Below, in pieces: positions 48,237-57,888 of a DNA stretch of 64,000 nt (position 1 is its first letter; each line of letters begins with the position of its first letter). Position numbers and translations under genes: made by a program. This DNA is from an uncultured Ignavibacteria bacterium (GTDB taxonomy: Bacteria; Bacteroidota; Ignavibacteria; Kapaibacteriales; Kapaibacteriaceae). Under the pieces are notes generated by a model. That model saw only the letters and a list, made by a program, of their open reading frames with translations, ran no database searches and was not told where the DNA came from. The stretch lies in contig CALMZQ010000003.1 of the NCBI GenBank assembly GCA_937870915.1, positions 124,001-188,000 of the forward strand. Reading direction: 5' to 3'.

Positions 48237-49148
48237 TCAGCGCTTGCGAAGTCGCGAGCGAATGAGGATCGCAGTGAGGTTCAGAAGAAAAGTAAGTCCA
48301 AGCAGGACAATGGTTGTGGCGTATTGTAAGGGAAGGGTCTTGTCTACGTCCGGAGACTGTGTAGATAGGACGAACAAGTGATACCCTAGGTGCATGAATT
48401 TCTCCGTAACAGCATTTGGCAATACTTCCGAAGAGTACGTCACTCCAACAAAGAGTATGGCCGCAACCTCGCCTGCACCACGTCCTACTGCGAGGATGGA
48501 GCCCGTGAGGATGCCGGTAACGGAGTTTGGTAAAACAACCTTTGTGATGGTCTGCCAACGAGTTGCACCGAGAGCAAGTGATGCCTCGCGTAGGTCACGA
48601 GGAACTGCCTTGAGAGACTCTTCAACAGCAACGATCACAACAGGAAGGGTGAGTACAGCAAGTGTGGCAGCGGACCAGAGAAGCGATCCATCGCCGAACG
48701 ATGATGTGCCTAGGGCTCCATCGATATTCGTTCCCATGAACTGGATAAAGAAGCCAACGCCGAAGAGCCCGAACACGATGGACGGAACGCCGGCAAGGGT
48801 GTTCACGGCAAACCGAACGCTACGTGCAAACCACGAATCCTGTTTTGCAAACTCCGTGAGATAGATCGCCGTTGCCGTCCCGATGGGCACACCGAGGATG
48901 GTCATGAGCAAGACGAGAAAAGTTGTGCCCGCAAGAGCCGGGAAGATGCCACCTTCAGTGTTGCTATTCTTCGGAAACTCCGTGAGAAACGTCCACGTAA
49001 CACCGGTCCCACCGTTAAAGAGGAAGGTTCCGAACATTCCAAGGATGATGCCTACAACGGAAAGTGCTGCCGTTGTTGCAAGAAGCACGGCAAAGAAGCC
49101 AAGCAAACGCTTGTTCAGAGACACAGTGGATGTGAAATTCCTGATCAC
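48237..49148 (-). CDS. pstA: Phosphate ABC transporter permease PstA
   Basis: 'FALLTE'-type PstA context: 'GVPIGTATAIYLTEFA...NTLAGVPSIVFGLFGVGFF...LREASLALGATRWQTITKVVLP'. Confidence 0.94.
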   Translation of the reverse strand: MIRNFTSTVSLNKRLLGFFAVLLATTAALSVVGIILGMFGTFLFNGGTGVTWTFLTEFPKNSNTEGGIFPALAGTTFLVLLMTILGVPIGTATAIYLTEFAKQDSWFARSVRFAVNTLAGVPSIVFGLFGVGFFIQFMGTNIDGALGTSSFGDGSLLWSAATLAVLTLPVVIVAVEESLKAVPRDLREASLALGATRWQTITKVVLPNSVTGILTGSILAVGRGAGEVAAILFVGVTYSSEVLPNAVTEKFMHLGYHLFVLSTQSPDVDKTLPLQYATTIVLLGLTFLLNLTAILIRSRLRKR

Positions 49149-49149
49149 G

Positions 49150-50337
49150 TCATTGGCCCTGGAAGCGTTTAATAAGTCGCTTCTTCACATACAGCTCAGT
49201 GATTGCATTTAAACTGAAGGAAACCACAAAGAGCAACACGCCTAGGAAGAATAACACACCATAGTGTTCGGACCCCCAGACAACCTCGCCCATTTCACTA
49301 CCAATGGTTGCAGCCACGGTTCGGGCCGGCTCTATCGGAGACCATGTGGAAAGGGGCGCATTACCTGTGGCCATGATGGCGATCATCGTTTCACCAAAGG
49401 CACGTCCGATACCAAGCAGGACGGCAGCAAAAACGCCGGGCGCAGCTGCAGGCAACATCACGCGATAGGCTGTTTGCCATTCCGTGGAACCGAGGGCAAG
49501 GGAGGCCTCATGGAGTGAGCGGGGTACTGCGCTGAGAGCATCTTCGGCGATAGAGAACACGATAGGAATCACTGCTAGCGAGAGTCCAATACCACCAACT
49601 ATGGCGTTGAGTCGGTACGGAATGCCCGTTACGTCCTGCAGGAACGAGGCCACCGTTACCAAGCAGAAGAATCCGATCACTACGGACGGAAAGCCGGCCA
49701 AGAGTTCGATCCCAGGCTTTACGATCTCACGCACCCACCGTTTGGCAAAGAATGCTACATAGAGTGCAGCAAGGATGCCGAGGGGAGCGCCAATGAGAAT
49801 AGCAATCAGAGTTGTCTTCGCTGTGCCTATGAGCAGTGGAACGATTCCAAACTTTGGGACCTCTCCAACCGGCTGCCACGTAGTGCTTGTAAGATTCGAG
49901 AACAACTCGCGCTGTTCCGGTTCTGTTTCTGCAATGTGGTCTTCGGGAAGCTCATCGATATCTGCCGGGAGCAATCCCGATGCAGGATTATAGATCTCCG
50001 GGTACTTCGGATTCTTGGGCTTGTAGATGAACTGTCCGGGAGCCCCTTCTTCGCCACTTTCTGCGGCTGCAGCGGTTGGCTCTTCTACATCGGCATTATA
50101 GACATCTGGTTCACCGCCATACGATTCCGGAACCATCTCAGAAACGGGTTGACCGTTTGAAGATGTTGAGGGGGCTGGTGTTTCATTCTGTGACGTAAAC
50201 AGCGAGGAAGCCTCGCGGAAGACGAAGACAAAGATCAGGAAGATCACAAGGATCGAAGCAGATGCAATGAGGCGAATGGACCACTCGGCGATCCATTCAC
50301 CTGGATGTCGGTTCTGTTTTCGAAACGGATTGCTCAC
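49150..50337 (-). CDS. pstC: Phosphate ABC transporter permease PstC with extended acidic/Pro-rich segment after TM1
   Basis: 'PLGILAALYVAFFAKRWVREIVKPGIELLAGFPSVVIGFFCLV...LHEASLALGSTEWQTAYRVMLPAA'; GTG start at 50337 inferred. Confidence 0.92.
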   Translation of the reverse strand: MSNPFRKQNRHPGEWIAEWSIRLIASASILVIFLIFVFVFREASSLFTSQNETPAPSTSSNGQPVSEMVPESYGGEPDVYNADVEEPTAAAAESGEEGAPGQFIYKPKNPKYPEIYNPASGLLPADIDELPEDHIAETEPEQRELFSNLTSTTWQPVGEVPKFGIVPLLIGTAKTTLIAILIGAPLGILAALYVAFFAKRWVREIVKPGIELLAGFPSVVIGFFCLVTVASFLQDVTGIPYRLNAIVGGIGLSLAVIPIVFSIAEDALSAVPRSLHEASLALGSTEWQTAYRVMLPAAAPGVFAAVLLGIGRAFGETMIAIMATGNAPLSTWSPIEPARTVAATIGSEMGEVVWGSEHYGVLFFLGVLLFVVSFSLNAITELYVKKRLIKRFQGQ

Positions 50338-50363
50338 AGTGCTCCTGCTATCATCCTTCAAAG

Positions 50364-51206
50364 TTACTTGCGCTTGATCGGATAATAGCCCACTTCTGTT
50401 ACGATCTTTTGTCCGGCAGGGGAAATGACCCAATCAATGAACTTTTTCACGTTCCCGGCCGGCTTCTGATTCAGGTAGAAATAGAGGAAACGCGAGATAG
50501 GGTATTCTCCTGAGTGGATCGTTGCGTCGTTTGGTGTAACGCCTTTTGACGATGCGTCCTTGGCAACGGAGATGGCCTTCACATTCTTTGCATAGGCAGC
50601 GCCGCCAAAGCCGATGCTATTTGGGTCCTTGGAGACGGCATTGATCAGGGCAGCGGTTCCGGCCATGTGCTGGGCATTGGAGGCAAAGTCTTGCTTGAGG
50701 AGCACATGTTCCTTAAAGAACTCATAGGTGCCGGAGTTATTCTCACGTGAATAGAGGAGGATGGGCTTGTTTGCACCGCCAACATCCTTCCAGTTGGTGA
50801 TCTTGCCTGTGAAGATGTCCTTGATCTGTGCTAAGGTGAGTTGTTTTACGGGGTTGTTCTTGTGGACGTAGACAGCAAGGCCGTCCATCGCAACACGAAT
50901 CTCAAGCCCCTTATACCCAAACTTCTTTTCGAGCTGAGCTACTTCGTCCTTTTTGATGGGACGCGAAGACGCGCAGATATCCGTAGTGCCGTTAATGAGG
51001 GCTGCAATGCCCGTTCCAGACCCACCGCCCGTTACCTGGAACTCTGTATTGGATTTATCCGGATAGAGTTCTGACCAGCGTTGAACAAGGATCACCATGG
51101 TATCCGAGCCCTTGATCGTGATCCGTTGTTTTGGCATAGCCAGAGCAACAATCGTGAGCAAGAGGAAGGTAGCAACGTAGGGGGCTATAAGGCGAATGGT
51201 TTTCAT
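50364..51206 (-). CDS. pstS: Phosphate-binding protein PstS
   Basis: 'ITIKGSDTMVILVQRWSELYPDKSNTEFQVTGGGSGTGIAALINGTTDICASSR'. Confidence 0.95.
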   Translation of the reverse strand: MKTIRLIAPYVATFLLLTIVALAMPKQRITIKGSDTMVILVQRWSELYPDKSNTEFQVTGGGSGTGIAALINGTTDICASSRPIKKDEVAQLEKKFGYKGLEIRVAMDGLAVYVHKNNPVKQLTLAQIKDIFTGKITNWKDVGGANKPILLYSRENNSGTYEFFKEHVLLKQDFASNAQHMAGTAALINAVSKDPNSIGFGGAAYAKNVKAISVAKDASSKGVTPNDATIHSGEYPISRFLYFYLNQKPAGNVKKFIDWVISPAGQKIVTEVGYYPIKRK

Positions 51207-51306
51207 GGTCGGTTAGGAGAGGTGAACAGAACGTGCTGCAATTTACTGGTCTTCAGAGGAGCCACGGCTGGGATAACGAGAGTGTTACGTGTTGGTAACG
51301 TATCGC

Positions 51307-52548
51307 TCAGATGCCGAGCTCCATGTTGAAGCGGGTATAGTAGTTGAAGGTAACGAGGCTGTTGTTGTTGTACAGTGTGTTGCGGTTTGTGCCGAATTCG
51401 AGATTGAGTTTGATACGGTGCCTGTTGACATAGTATCCAACATTTGCCGCGATGTTCACCTGTTGCTGGTACTCGGCAAGCCCCTTTAGCTGATCTCCTG
51501 CGTCGACCAAGGCATATCGAGCTGCCACGCTCCACATGGACGGAAAGATATATGACGCCTGCATCATGTAGCCCGAGCCAACGAAGATGGCTGCATAGTC
51601 CTTCTTTGTTGTGTCTTTATAGGTGATCGGGTTGTTTGACGTTCGTTGTGCGTACTCGCCGTAGAGGGATAGACCGCTGTATTTGAACAACACATCTCCA
51701 TAGATCACATTGGCTGTGCGTTGTTGGTAGAGAGTTTTTCCCAAGGAGCCCCGTGTTTTGGTCTGATTCTCATTGTGTTGGGCAGAGAGACCGATACTAA
51801 GCTTTGGCGACTGTTCGCGGGAGATGTCTCCTTCGAAATAGTCACCACCATTGGTGAACGCACCCAAGGGGAGGTATTCCACGCGGGCGGTATAGGCAAG
51901 GCCACCGCCAGAGATTGCCGGTTGATTACGACCATCGCCGCTAGAGACTGCAGCGCGGATGTTCACGATCTGGTCACCTGTTATTGGGCGCCAGAATGCT
52001 TGAAAACCAAAATCTCGGTCAAGATTGAAAGCGCCGTTCACAATTGAACGGTCGGCGATCTCAAGGTCAGCCGACGAGATCACACGTTGGCGGTTGCCGG
52101 GGAGCTTTGTTTGACCAAATCCCACCTGGAGATTTGGGTTAAAGTTCCAGAAGATCATAGCGTCTCGGATCACGTTAGGGAACTGCGTATCGGCCCAGTC
52201 CATATCAGAACGAGAGAAAGACAACTGAAGGTTAAAACTCAACCGTGGGTCAACGAGAGACCCACCGAATCGAAGGCGAAGACGGCGAACAGCGAACTCA
52301 GTGGTACCAGCTGAGAGATCTAGGTCATCATCTTCATCCATGGTCTTCGTGGTATAGATGGCCCAGTTTTGCATACGGAAGCGCATCACAACTCGGGTTG
52401 CAGAGTCGGCCGACTGAAAAACAACACCATCGGCGTTAAAATCGAAGCTTCCATGCGATTGTGTTGTGGCCTGAGAAACCGCCTCAGCTGAGATCACGGC
52501 AAAAAGCGAGGCAAGGATCAGAAAGGAGCGGAGTACCGAACCGGTCAT
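51307..52548 (-). CDS. OprO/OprP-like porin (putative phosphate-selective)
   Basis: Signal peptide; 'GVVFQSADSATRVVMRFRMQNWAIY...TTEFAVRRLRLRFGGSLVDPRLSFNLQLSFSRSDMDW'; upstream of pstS. Confidence 0.82.
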   Translation of the reverse strand: MTGSVLRSFLILASLFAVISAEAVSQATTQSHGSFDFNADGVVFQSADSATRVVMRFRMQNWAIYTTKTMDEDDDLDLSAGTTEFAVRRLRLRFGGSLVDPRLSFNLQLSFSRSDMDWADTQFPNVIRDAMIFWNFNPNLQVGFGQTKLPGNRQRVISSADLEIADRSIVNGAFNLDRDFGFQAFWRPITGDQIVNIRAAVSSGDGRNQPAISGGGLAYTARVEYLPLGAFTNGGDYFEGDISREQSPKLSIGLSAQHNENQTKTRGSLGKTLYQQRTANVIYGDVLFKYSGLSLYGEYAQRTSNNPITYKDTTKKDYAAIFVGSGYMMQASYIFPSMWSVAARYALVDAGDQLKGLAEYQQQVNIAANVGYYVNRHRIKLNLEFGTNRNTLYNNNSLVTFNYYTRFNMELGI

Positions 52549-52648
52549 GAGAATGTCCGTCGATTGTTATGGGAACATTAGCAGATTGTTACGTCGCGAA
52601 ACTATGGGGCGGTTTCTTCACATCCCCGTTACCTTTCGGTAACATTGG

Positions 52649-52725
52649 CTCCGGGAGAGTAAGGCTCCCGACGTCACTCCGGGAGAGTAAGGCTCCCGAC
52701 GTCACTCCGGGAGTGGTTCTCCCGC
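52649..52725. repeat. 28-bp tandem hairpin repeat, about 2.6 copies, upstream of pfkA
   Basis: CTCCGGGAGAGTAAGGCTCCCGACGTCA at 52649-52676 and 52677-52704, partial third copy. Confidence 0.93.
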
Positions 52726-52749
52726 CGGGGCAATGTATCTTCGCACCTC

Positions 52750-53709
52750 ATGAAACGCATTGCAGTCTTTACCAGCGGGGGCGATGCTCCCGGTATGAAC
52801 GCCCACATCCGTGCTGTTGAGCGCACGGGTGAGAAGCGTGGCCTTGAAGTGATCGGTATCATCGGGGGATACTCGGGAATGATGCTGGGTCATTTTGAGG
52901 TGCTTGATCGGATTCGGACGGCAAACATTATCGACCGAGGGGGCACGATCCTTAAAACGTCTCGGTGTCCGGAATTCGAAGAGGTGGAGGGTCGTATTAA
53001 GGCCGCAGAAGAGTTGCGCAAACACGGTATCGACGGCGTGGTTGCCTGCGGTGGTGATGGAACGTTTCATGGTGCACATTATCTCTGGCAAGAACACGGG
53101 ATTCCCATCGTTGGTACACCGGGCACGATCGACAATGATCTTTCCGGTACAGACTATACGATTGGTTACGATACCGCAATCAATACGGCTGCCCAGGCCA
53201 TTGATAAGATCAGGGATACGGCGGATAGTCACGGCCGACTCTTCTTCATCGAAGTCATGGGACGCCACGCGGGCTTCATAGCCATGGATGTTGGTATCGC
53301 GTGTGGCGCTGAATATGTTGCCGTGCCCGAAACGCTCACAGACATCGACGAAATGTATCAACGCATCCTCGCCCAAGGCCTGGATAAACGCACGGTGGTT
53401 ATCGTGGGTGAAGGCGACGAACTCGGCGGTGCCCTCGGCATCAGTAAAAAACTTGAAGAACGCTACGGAATCTCATCCAAGATCTCCATCCTCGGACATA
53501 TTCAGAGAGGGGGCTCACCAACTGTACGAGATCGTGTGCTTGCCTCACGCCTCGGCGCAGCTGCCGTAGATGCTCTCCTCGAAGGTCGGTCCGATGTGAT
53601 GGTGGGCGAAATGTCGGGACAGATCACGTCTGTCCCACTCGAACAAACGTGGGAAGAGCGCAAACTTGTCCCACCATACCTCACTGAATTAGCATACCTA
53701 CTCGTATGA
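52750..53709 (+). CDS. pfkA: 6-phosphofructokinase
   Basis: 'KRIAVFTSGGDAPGMNAHIRAV', 'ACGGDGTFHGAHYLW', 'GTPGTIDNDLSGTDYTIGYDTAINTA'. Confidence 0.96.
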   Translation: MKRIAVFTSGGDAPGMNAHIRAVERTGEKRGLEVIGIIGGYSGMMLGHFEVLDRIRTANIIDRGGTILKTSRCPEFEEVEGRIKAAEELRKHGIDGVVACGGDGTFHGAHYLWQEHGIPIVGTPGTIDNDLSGTDYTIGYDTAINTAAQAIDKIRDTADSHGRLFFIEVMGRHAGFIAMDVGIACGAEYVAVPETLTDIDEMYQRILAQGLDKRTVVIVGEGDELGGALGISKKLEERYGISSKISILGHIQRGGSPTVRDRVLASRLGAAAVDALLEGRSDVMVGEMSGQITSVPLEQTWEERKLVPPYLTELAYLLV

Positions 53710-53984
53710 AACCAACATTTCTTACCGTCATTCAAGTCTTTCAGATCGAAGGCATGGTTGCTCTCGGAAAGATGCTCAACCCTGCAACAAATGAAATCAC
53801 AAAGAGCATCGAACATGCTCGCTATGTGATCGATGTGCTCGATATCCTTCATGAAAAAACGAAGGGTAACCTTGAAAGCGATGAAGCGCGATTCTTGGAT
53901 CAAACGTTGAGCACTCTCAAACTGAACTTTGTAGATGAATTCGGAAACCCAAGCACGCCCTTCGTCTCCGGCGAACTAGCCTGA
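53706..53984 (+). CDS. DUF1844 domain protein
   Basis: 'ALGKMLNPATNEITKSIEHARYVIDVLDILHEKTKGNLESDEARFLDQTLSTLKLNFVD'. Confidence 0.82.
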   Translation: MKPTFLTVIQVFQIEGMVALGKMLNPATNEITKSIEHARYVIDVLDILHEKTKGNLESDEARFLDQTLSTLKLNFVDEFGNPSTPFVSGELA

Positions 53985-54850
53985 TGCATCGCATAGCCAT
54001 CTTGGCCTATACGGCACGTCCGGCAGCGATCACGTGGGCAACCTATGCTATCAACCGACTCTTCGAAGAAGGCGTCGAGGTAATCGTAGATGCAATCCTT
54101 GCCGATGCGCTTGATTCGGACCTTGCATCAAAGTGTGAAGTGCGCTCGGCAACAGAATTCGAAAAACGCGCTGATATGGTGATGACCTTCGGCGGCGATG
54201 GCACTCTCTTGGCCACTGCACGATTGCTCATGGGCTCTGATGTTCCGATCATGGGCGTAAACGTTGGAAAGCTTGGCTTCCTGGCTGAATTCCCGGTGAC
54301 GGAGCTTGATGACGCGATCATGGATGTGATCAAGGGTAATTACCGGATTGTTGACCGCACGACGCTAATGGTTGAGTTCAATGGAATTACGTCCCATGCT
54401 CTGAATGAAGTGCTTATCGAGCGCGCATCAGAAGCAAAGATGATAGCCGTTCGCGCCTTCGTGAATGAACACCACGTGGCCGACTATCGCGCCGATGGTG
54501 TCATCATTTGTACGCCAACGGGATCAACGGCATACTCCCTTGCAGCCGGCGGCCCAATCATTGCCCCCTCAGCAAATGCACTTTGTATTACTCCTATCGC
54601 GCCCCATACGCTCACACTTCGCCCCCTGATCGTTAATGACAGCAGTGAAATCCGCTTTGAACCGCTTAGCGAACATGCAGACTCACATGTTGTTGCCGAT
54701 GGAAAGATCCTCGGCTCGGTTGGAAAGGGTGATGTGGTTACGATCCGCAAGAGCGATCATTTGGTGAAGCTGGTGAAACGCGCCGATAGTACGTATTACG
54801 ATCTGCTGCGCGACAAACTTCTTTGGTCTGCAGACGCGACAAAGAAATAA
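53984..54850 (+). CDS. nadK: NAD kinase
   Basis: 'MTFGGDGTLLATARLL', 'GVNVGKLGFLAEF', 'DGVIICTPTGSTAYSLAAGGPI'. Confidence 0.94.
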   Translation: MHRIAILAYTARPAAITWATYAINRLFEEGVEVIVDAILADALDSDLASKCEVRSATEFEKRADMVMTFGGDGTLLATARLLMGSDVPIMGVNVGKLGFLAEFPVTELDDAIMDVIKGNYRIVDRTTLMVEFNGITSHALNEVLIERASEAKMIAVRAFVNEHHVADYRADGVIICTPTGSTAYSLAAGGPIIAPSANALCITPIAPHTLTLRPLIVNDSSEIRFEPLSEHADSHVVADGKILGSVGKGDVVTIRKSDHLVKLVKRADSTYYDLLRDKLLWSADATKK

Positions 54851-54855
54851 CGCTC

Positions 54856-56202
54856 ATGCTTAAGCGCGAACTGTCCTTTGTTCAAGCCACGGCGATCAAT
54901 ATGATCGACATGGTGGGCATCGGCCCGTTTGTCACAACAGCCCTTGTTGCTGCCACAATGGGTTCAGCTCCAATGGCCCTCCTTGCTTGGTGCGTTGGAA
55001 TGTCTCTTGCCTTGGTTGATGCCTCGGTTTGGAGTGAACTCGGTGCCAAGATGCCGGAAGCAGGGGGCTCCTACGCCTTCCTACGTGAGACGTATGGCAA
55101 GGACTCGTGGGGTAGACTCATGGCGTTCTTGTTTGTTTGGCAAACGTCTTTCCAGGCTCCGTTAGTAGTTGCCTCCGGTGCTTTGGGCTTTGCCAAATAC
55201 ATTACGTTTCTTACGGGTCCACTTGATCATTTCACTGGGAAACTTGTTGGCGTAGTCCTCATCGTTGCACTCGTTGTATTACTGTACAGACGTATCGGTG
55301 ACGTTGGTCGCATCTCCGTTGTCCTCTGGGGATGTGTCATCGCCGCTCTGTTTTGGATCATCGGCACTGGAATTGTGTACGGCAACTTCGATCAGATCAT
55401 GAGTGGCAACGTGGTAGAGGGGGCTCTAGGCAACGACGCTATTTGGGCCGCTCTTGGTATTGCAACCATCCCAACCATCTATTCCTACCTTGGCTACTAT
55501 AATGTGTGTCACCTCGGAGCTGAAGTACGGGATCCCGTCCGAGTTATTCCGAAGAGTATGTACATCTCGATTCTTGGTATCGGCGCACTCTATCTTGCAA
55601 TGCAAACGGCCATTTATGCCGTCCTTCCGGTGGCCGATGTTGCTGCCTCACCGTTTGTTGTTAGCACACTCATCAACACTGTGCAGGGTCCGGTAGCTGC
55701 GCAGATCGTTACGGCGCTTGTGTTAATCGTTGCAGTTGCGTCTCTCTTCAGCGTCATCCTTGGGTACACACGTATTCCGTATGCGGCAGCCAAGGACGGT
55801 CTATTCTTCCGAGTCTTTGGCCGCGAACACCCAACAAAGAACTTCCCGCACATCTCTCTCCTAGTGCTTGGTGGTGTTGCCATTGTTTTTGCAATGACAC
55901 TGGAATTGGGTGATACCATCAAGGCGATCATCACCATGAGGGTGTTCACGCAGTTTGTTGCACAGGCAGTTGGACTTATTGTCCTTCGCAGACGTATCGG
56001 TGCTGGTGCCATGCCATGGAGAATGTGGCTGTATCCAATCCCTGTAGTACTCACAATCATTGGCTGGATCTGGATATTTTCCAGTGCCAAGCCCCTTCAA
56101 CAGCAACTTGGTGTAGCTGCACCGTTAGTAGGTGTAGTTGTATATCTCGCACTTGCACGGAGAAACAGAACGTGGCCGTTCAGAATACCATCGATGGATT
56201 GA
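54856..56202 (+). CDS. APC-family amino acid permease
   Basis: 'ATAINMIDMVGIGPFVTTALVAATMGSAPMALLAWCVGMSLALVDASVWSELGAKMPEAGGSYAFLRETYG'. Confidence 0.9.
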   Translation: MLKRELSFVQATAINMIDMVGIGPFVTTALVAATMGSAPMALLAWCVGMSLALVDASVWSELGAKMPEAGGSYAFLRETYGKDSWGRLMAFLFVWQTSFQAPLVVASGALGFAKYITFLTGPLDHFTGKLVGVVLIVALVVLLYRRIGDVGRISVVLWGCVIAALFWIIGTGIVYGNFDQIMSGNVVEGALGNDAIWAALGIATIPTIYSYLGYYNVCHLGAEVRDPVRVIPKSMYISILGIGALYLAMQTAIYAVLPVADVAASPFVVSTLINTVQGPVAAQIVTALVLIVAVASLFSVILGYTRIPYAAAKDGLFFRVFGREHPTKNFPHISLLVLGGVAIVFAMTLELGDTIKAIITMRVFTQFVAQAVGLIVLRRRIGAGAMPWRMWLYPIPVVLTIIGWIWIFSSAKPLQQQLGVAAPLVGVVVYLALARRNRTWPFRIPSMD

Positions 56203-57779
56203 TCGTTGATCTCCAACAGCGTAGGACATATCCGGGCATTGTTGAGTTTGTTGATGGTGTGATCACTGCGGTACGAGAAGATCCGAATGCTCGCACTGAT
56301 CGATATATCATGCCGGGATTTGTAGATGCACACGTGCATGTGGAGTCGAGCATGCTCATCCCAAGCGAGTTTGCACGTCTCGCAGTAGTCCATGGAACCG
56401 TTGCCACAGTCAGTGATCCGCATGAGATCGGCAATGTGTGTGGGGTAAAAGGTGTGCGGTATATGCTCGACAATGGGGCTCGTGTTCCATTCACGTTTGC
56501 ATTTGGAGCCCCTTCTTGTGTTCCGGCAACAACATTTGAAACGGCCGGTGCAGAGATCACGGCGTCGGACATCCGCGAGCTGTTCAACGACGAGCGCATT
56601 CGGTATCTGAGTGAGATGATGAATTGGCCGGGTGTGTTGCATAGCGACCCGGTGGTGATGGAGAAGTTGGCCGTTGCAAAGGAATGCGGAAGGGTGATCG
56701 ATGGTCACGCCCCTGGCCTTCGTGGCGAACAAGCTGCTTCGTATGCTTCCCATGGGATTTCAACAGACCACGAGTGTTTTACGCTGGAAGAGGCGTTGGA
56801 CAAGGTTTCAGCGGGAATGAAGATCCTCATTCGGGAAGGCAGTGCTGCGCGGAACTACGAAGCACTCCATCCGATCATCGGACTCCATCCCGATCGAGTG
56901 ATGTTCTGCTCGGATGATATGCATCCGGACTCGCTTGTGCTTGGACACATCAACCTCCTGGTTTCCCGCTCTGTTGCACTTGGCTACAACGTCTTTGATG
57001 TATTGCGTGCGGCCTGCGTGCATCCTGTTGAACATTATGGGCTTCCGGTTGGTCTGCTTCGAGTTGGAGATCCCGCCGACATGATCGTTGTTGAGGATCT
57101 GACTTCGTTCGCCGTTCAACAAACATGGATCAAGGGGCGGTGTGTTGCGAACAATGGAACCACGGGAATCGACCATGTTGTAGAACGTGTCATCAATCAG
57201 TTCGCCAGTGATCCCATCACCACAGAACAGATCGCAGCAGACCATATCGGCAAGAACGTCCGTGTGATCGTTGCCCATGATGGTCAGCTCGTAACATCAG
57301 AAGAGCACCACATCCTCCCATCGAATGATGTTCTGAAGATTGTTGTTGTGAATCGCTATTCCAATGCGCCCCCTGCCATCGCCTACATCAAGAACATTGG
57401 GCTCAAGACCGGCGCGATAGCCAGCAGCGTTGCACACGACTCACATAACATCGTGGCCGTTGGTTGTTCCGATGTCGAGATCGTGGAAGCAGTGAACGCA
57501 ATCATTTCTGCGCGTGGCGGTGTGTGTGTTACGGCGGATGGTCAGACCGATCTGCTTCCACTGCCCGTGGCCGGCCTTATGTCCAATCTCGACGGATATG
57601 ACGTTGCTCGCACCTACGCAGCGCTTGATGCACGAGCCAAAGCACTTGGCTCCCAACTCCGTGCCCCTTTCATGACGATATCCTTTATGGCACTTCTCGT
57701 TATCCCTCAATTGAAGTTGAGTGATAAGGGGCTGTTTGATGGAAGCAGGTTTGAGTTCGTTAGATTGCTAGAGTGTTAG
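56172..57779 (+). CDS. ade: Adenine deaminase
   Basis: 'YIMPGFVDAHVHVESSMLIPSEFARLAVVHGTVATVSDPHEIGNVCG', 'MFCSDDMHPDSL'; GTG start at 56172 inferred; C-terminal RLLEC and stop fall in an octamer array. Confidence 0.92.
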   Translation: MAVQNTIDGLIVDLQQRRTYPGIVEFVDGVITAVREDPNARTDRYIMPGFVDAHVHVESSMLIPSEFARLAVVHGTVATVSDPHEIGNVCGVKGVRYMLDNGARVPFTFAFGAPSCVPATTFETAGAEITASDIRELFNDERIRYLSEMMNWPGVLHSDPVVMEKLAVAKECGRVIDGHAPGLRGEQAASYASHGISTDHECFTLEEALDKVSAGMKILIREGSAARNYEALHPIIGLHPDRVMFCSDDMHPDSLVLGHINLLVSRSVALGYNVFDVLRAACVHPVEHYGLPVGLLRVGDPADMIVVEDLTSFAVQQTWIKGRCVANNGTTGIDHVVERVINQFASDPITTEQIAADHIGKNVRVIVAHDGQLVTSEEHHILPSNDVLKIVVVNRYSNAPPAIAYIKNIGLKTGAIASSVAHDSHNIVAVGCSDVEIVEAVNAIISARGGVCVTADGQTDLLPLPVAGLMSNLDGYDVARTYAALDARAKALGSQLRAPFMTISFMALLVIPQLKLSDKGLFDGSRFEFVRLLEC

Positions 57780-57888
57780 ATTGGTAGAGTGTTAGATTGC
57801 TAGAGTGTTAGATTGCTAGAGTGTTAGATTGCTAGATGAAGAGTTGAAACTCTAACATTCTAGCACTCTAACAATCTAACACTCTAAC
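57759..57888. repeat. Octamer arrays: GTTAGATT/GCTAGAGT (10 units) then inverted ACTCTAAC/AATCTAAC (5 units)
   Basis: Direct reading; second arm ends immediately before the ATG at 57889. Confidence 0.95.
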
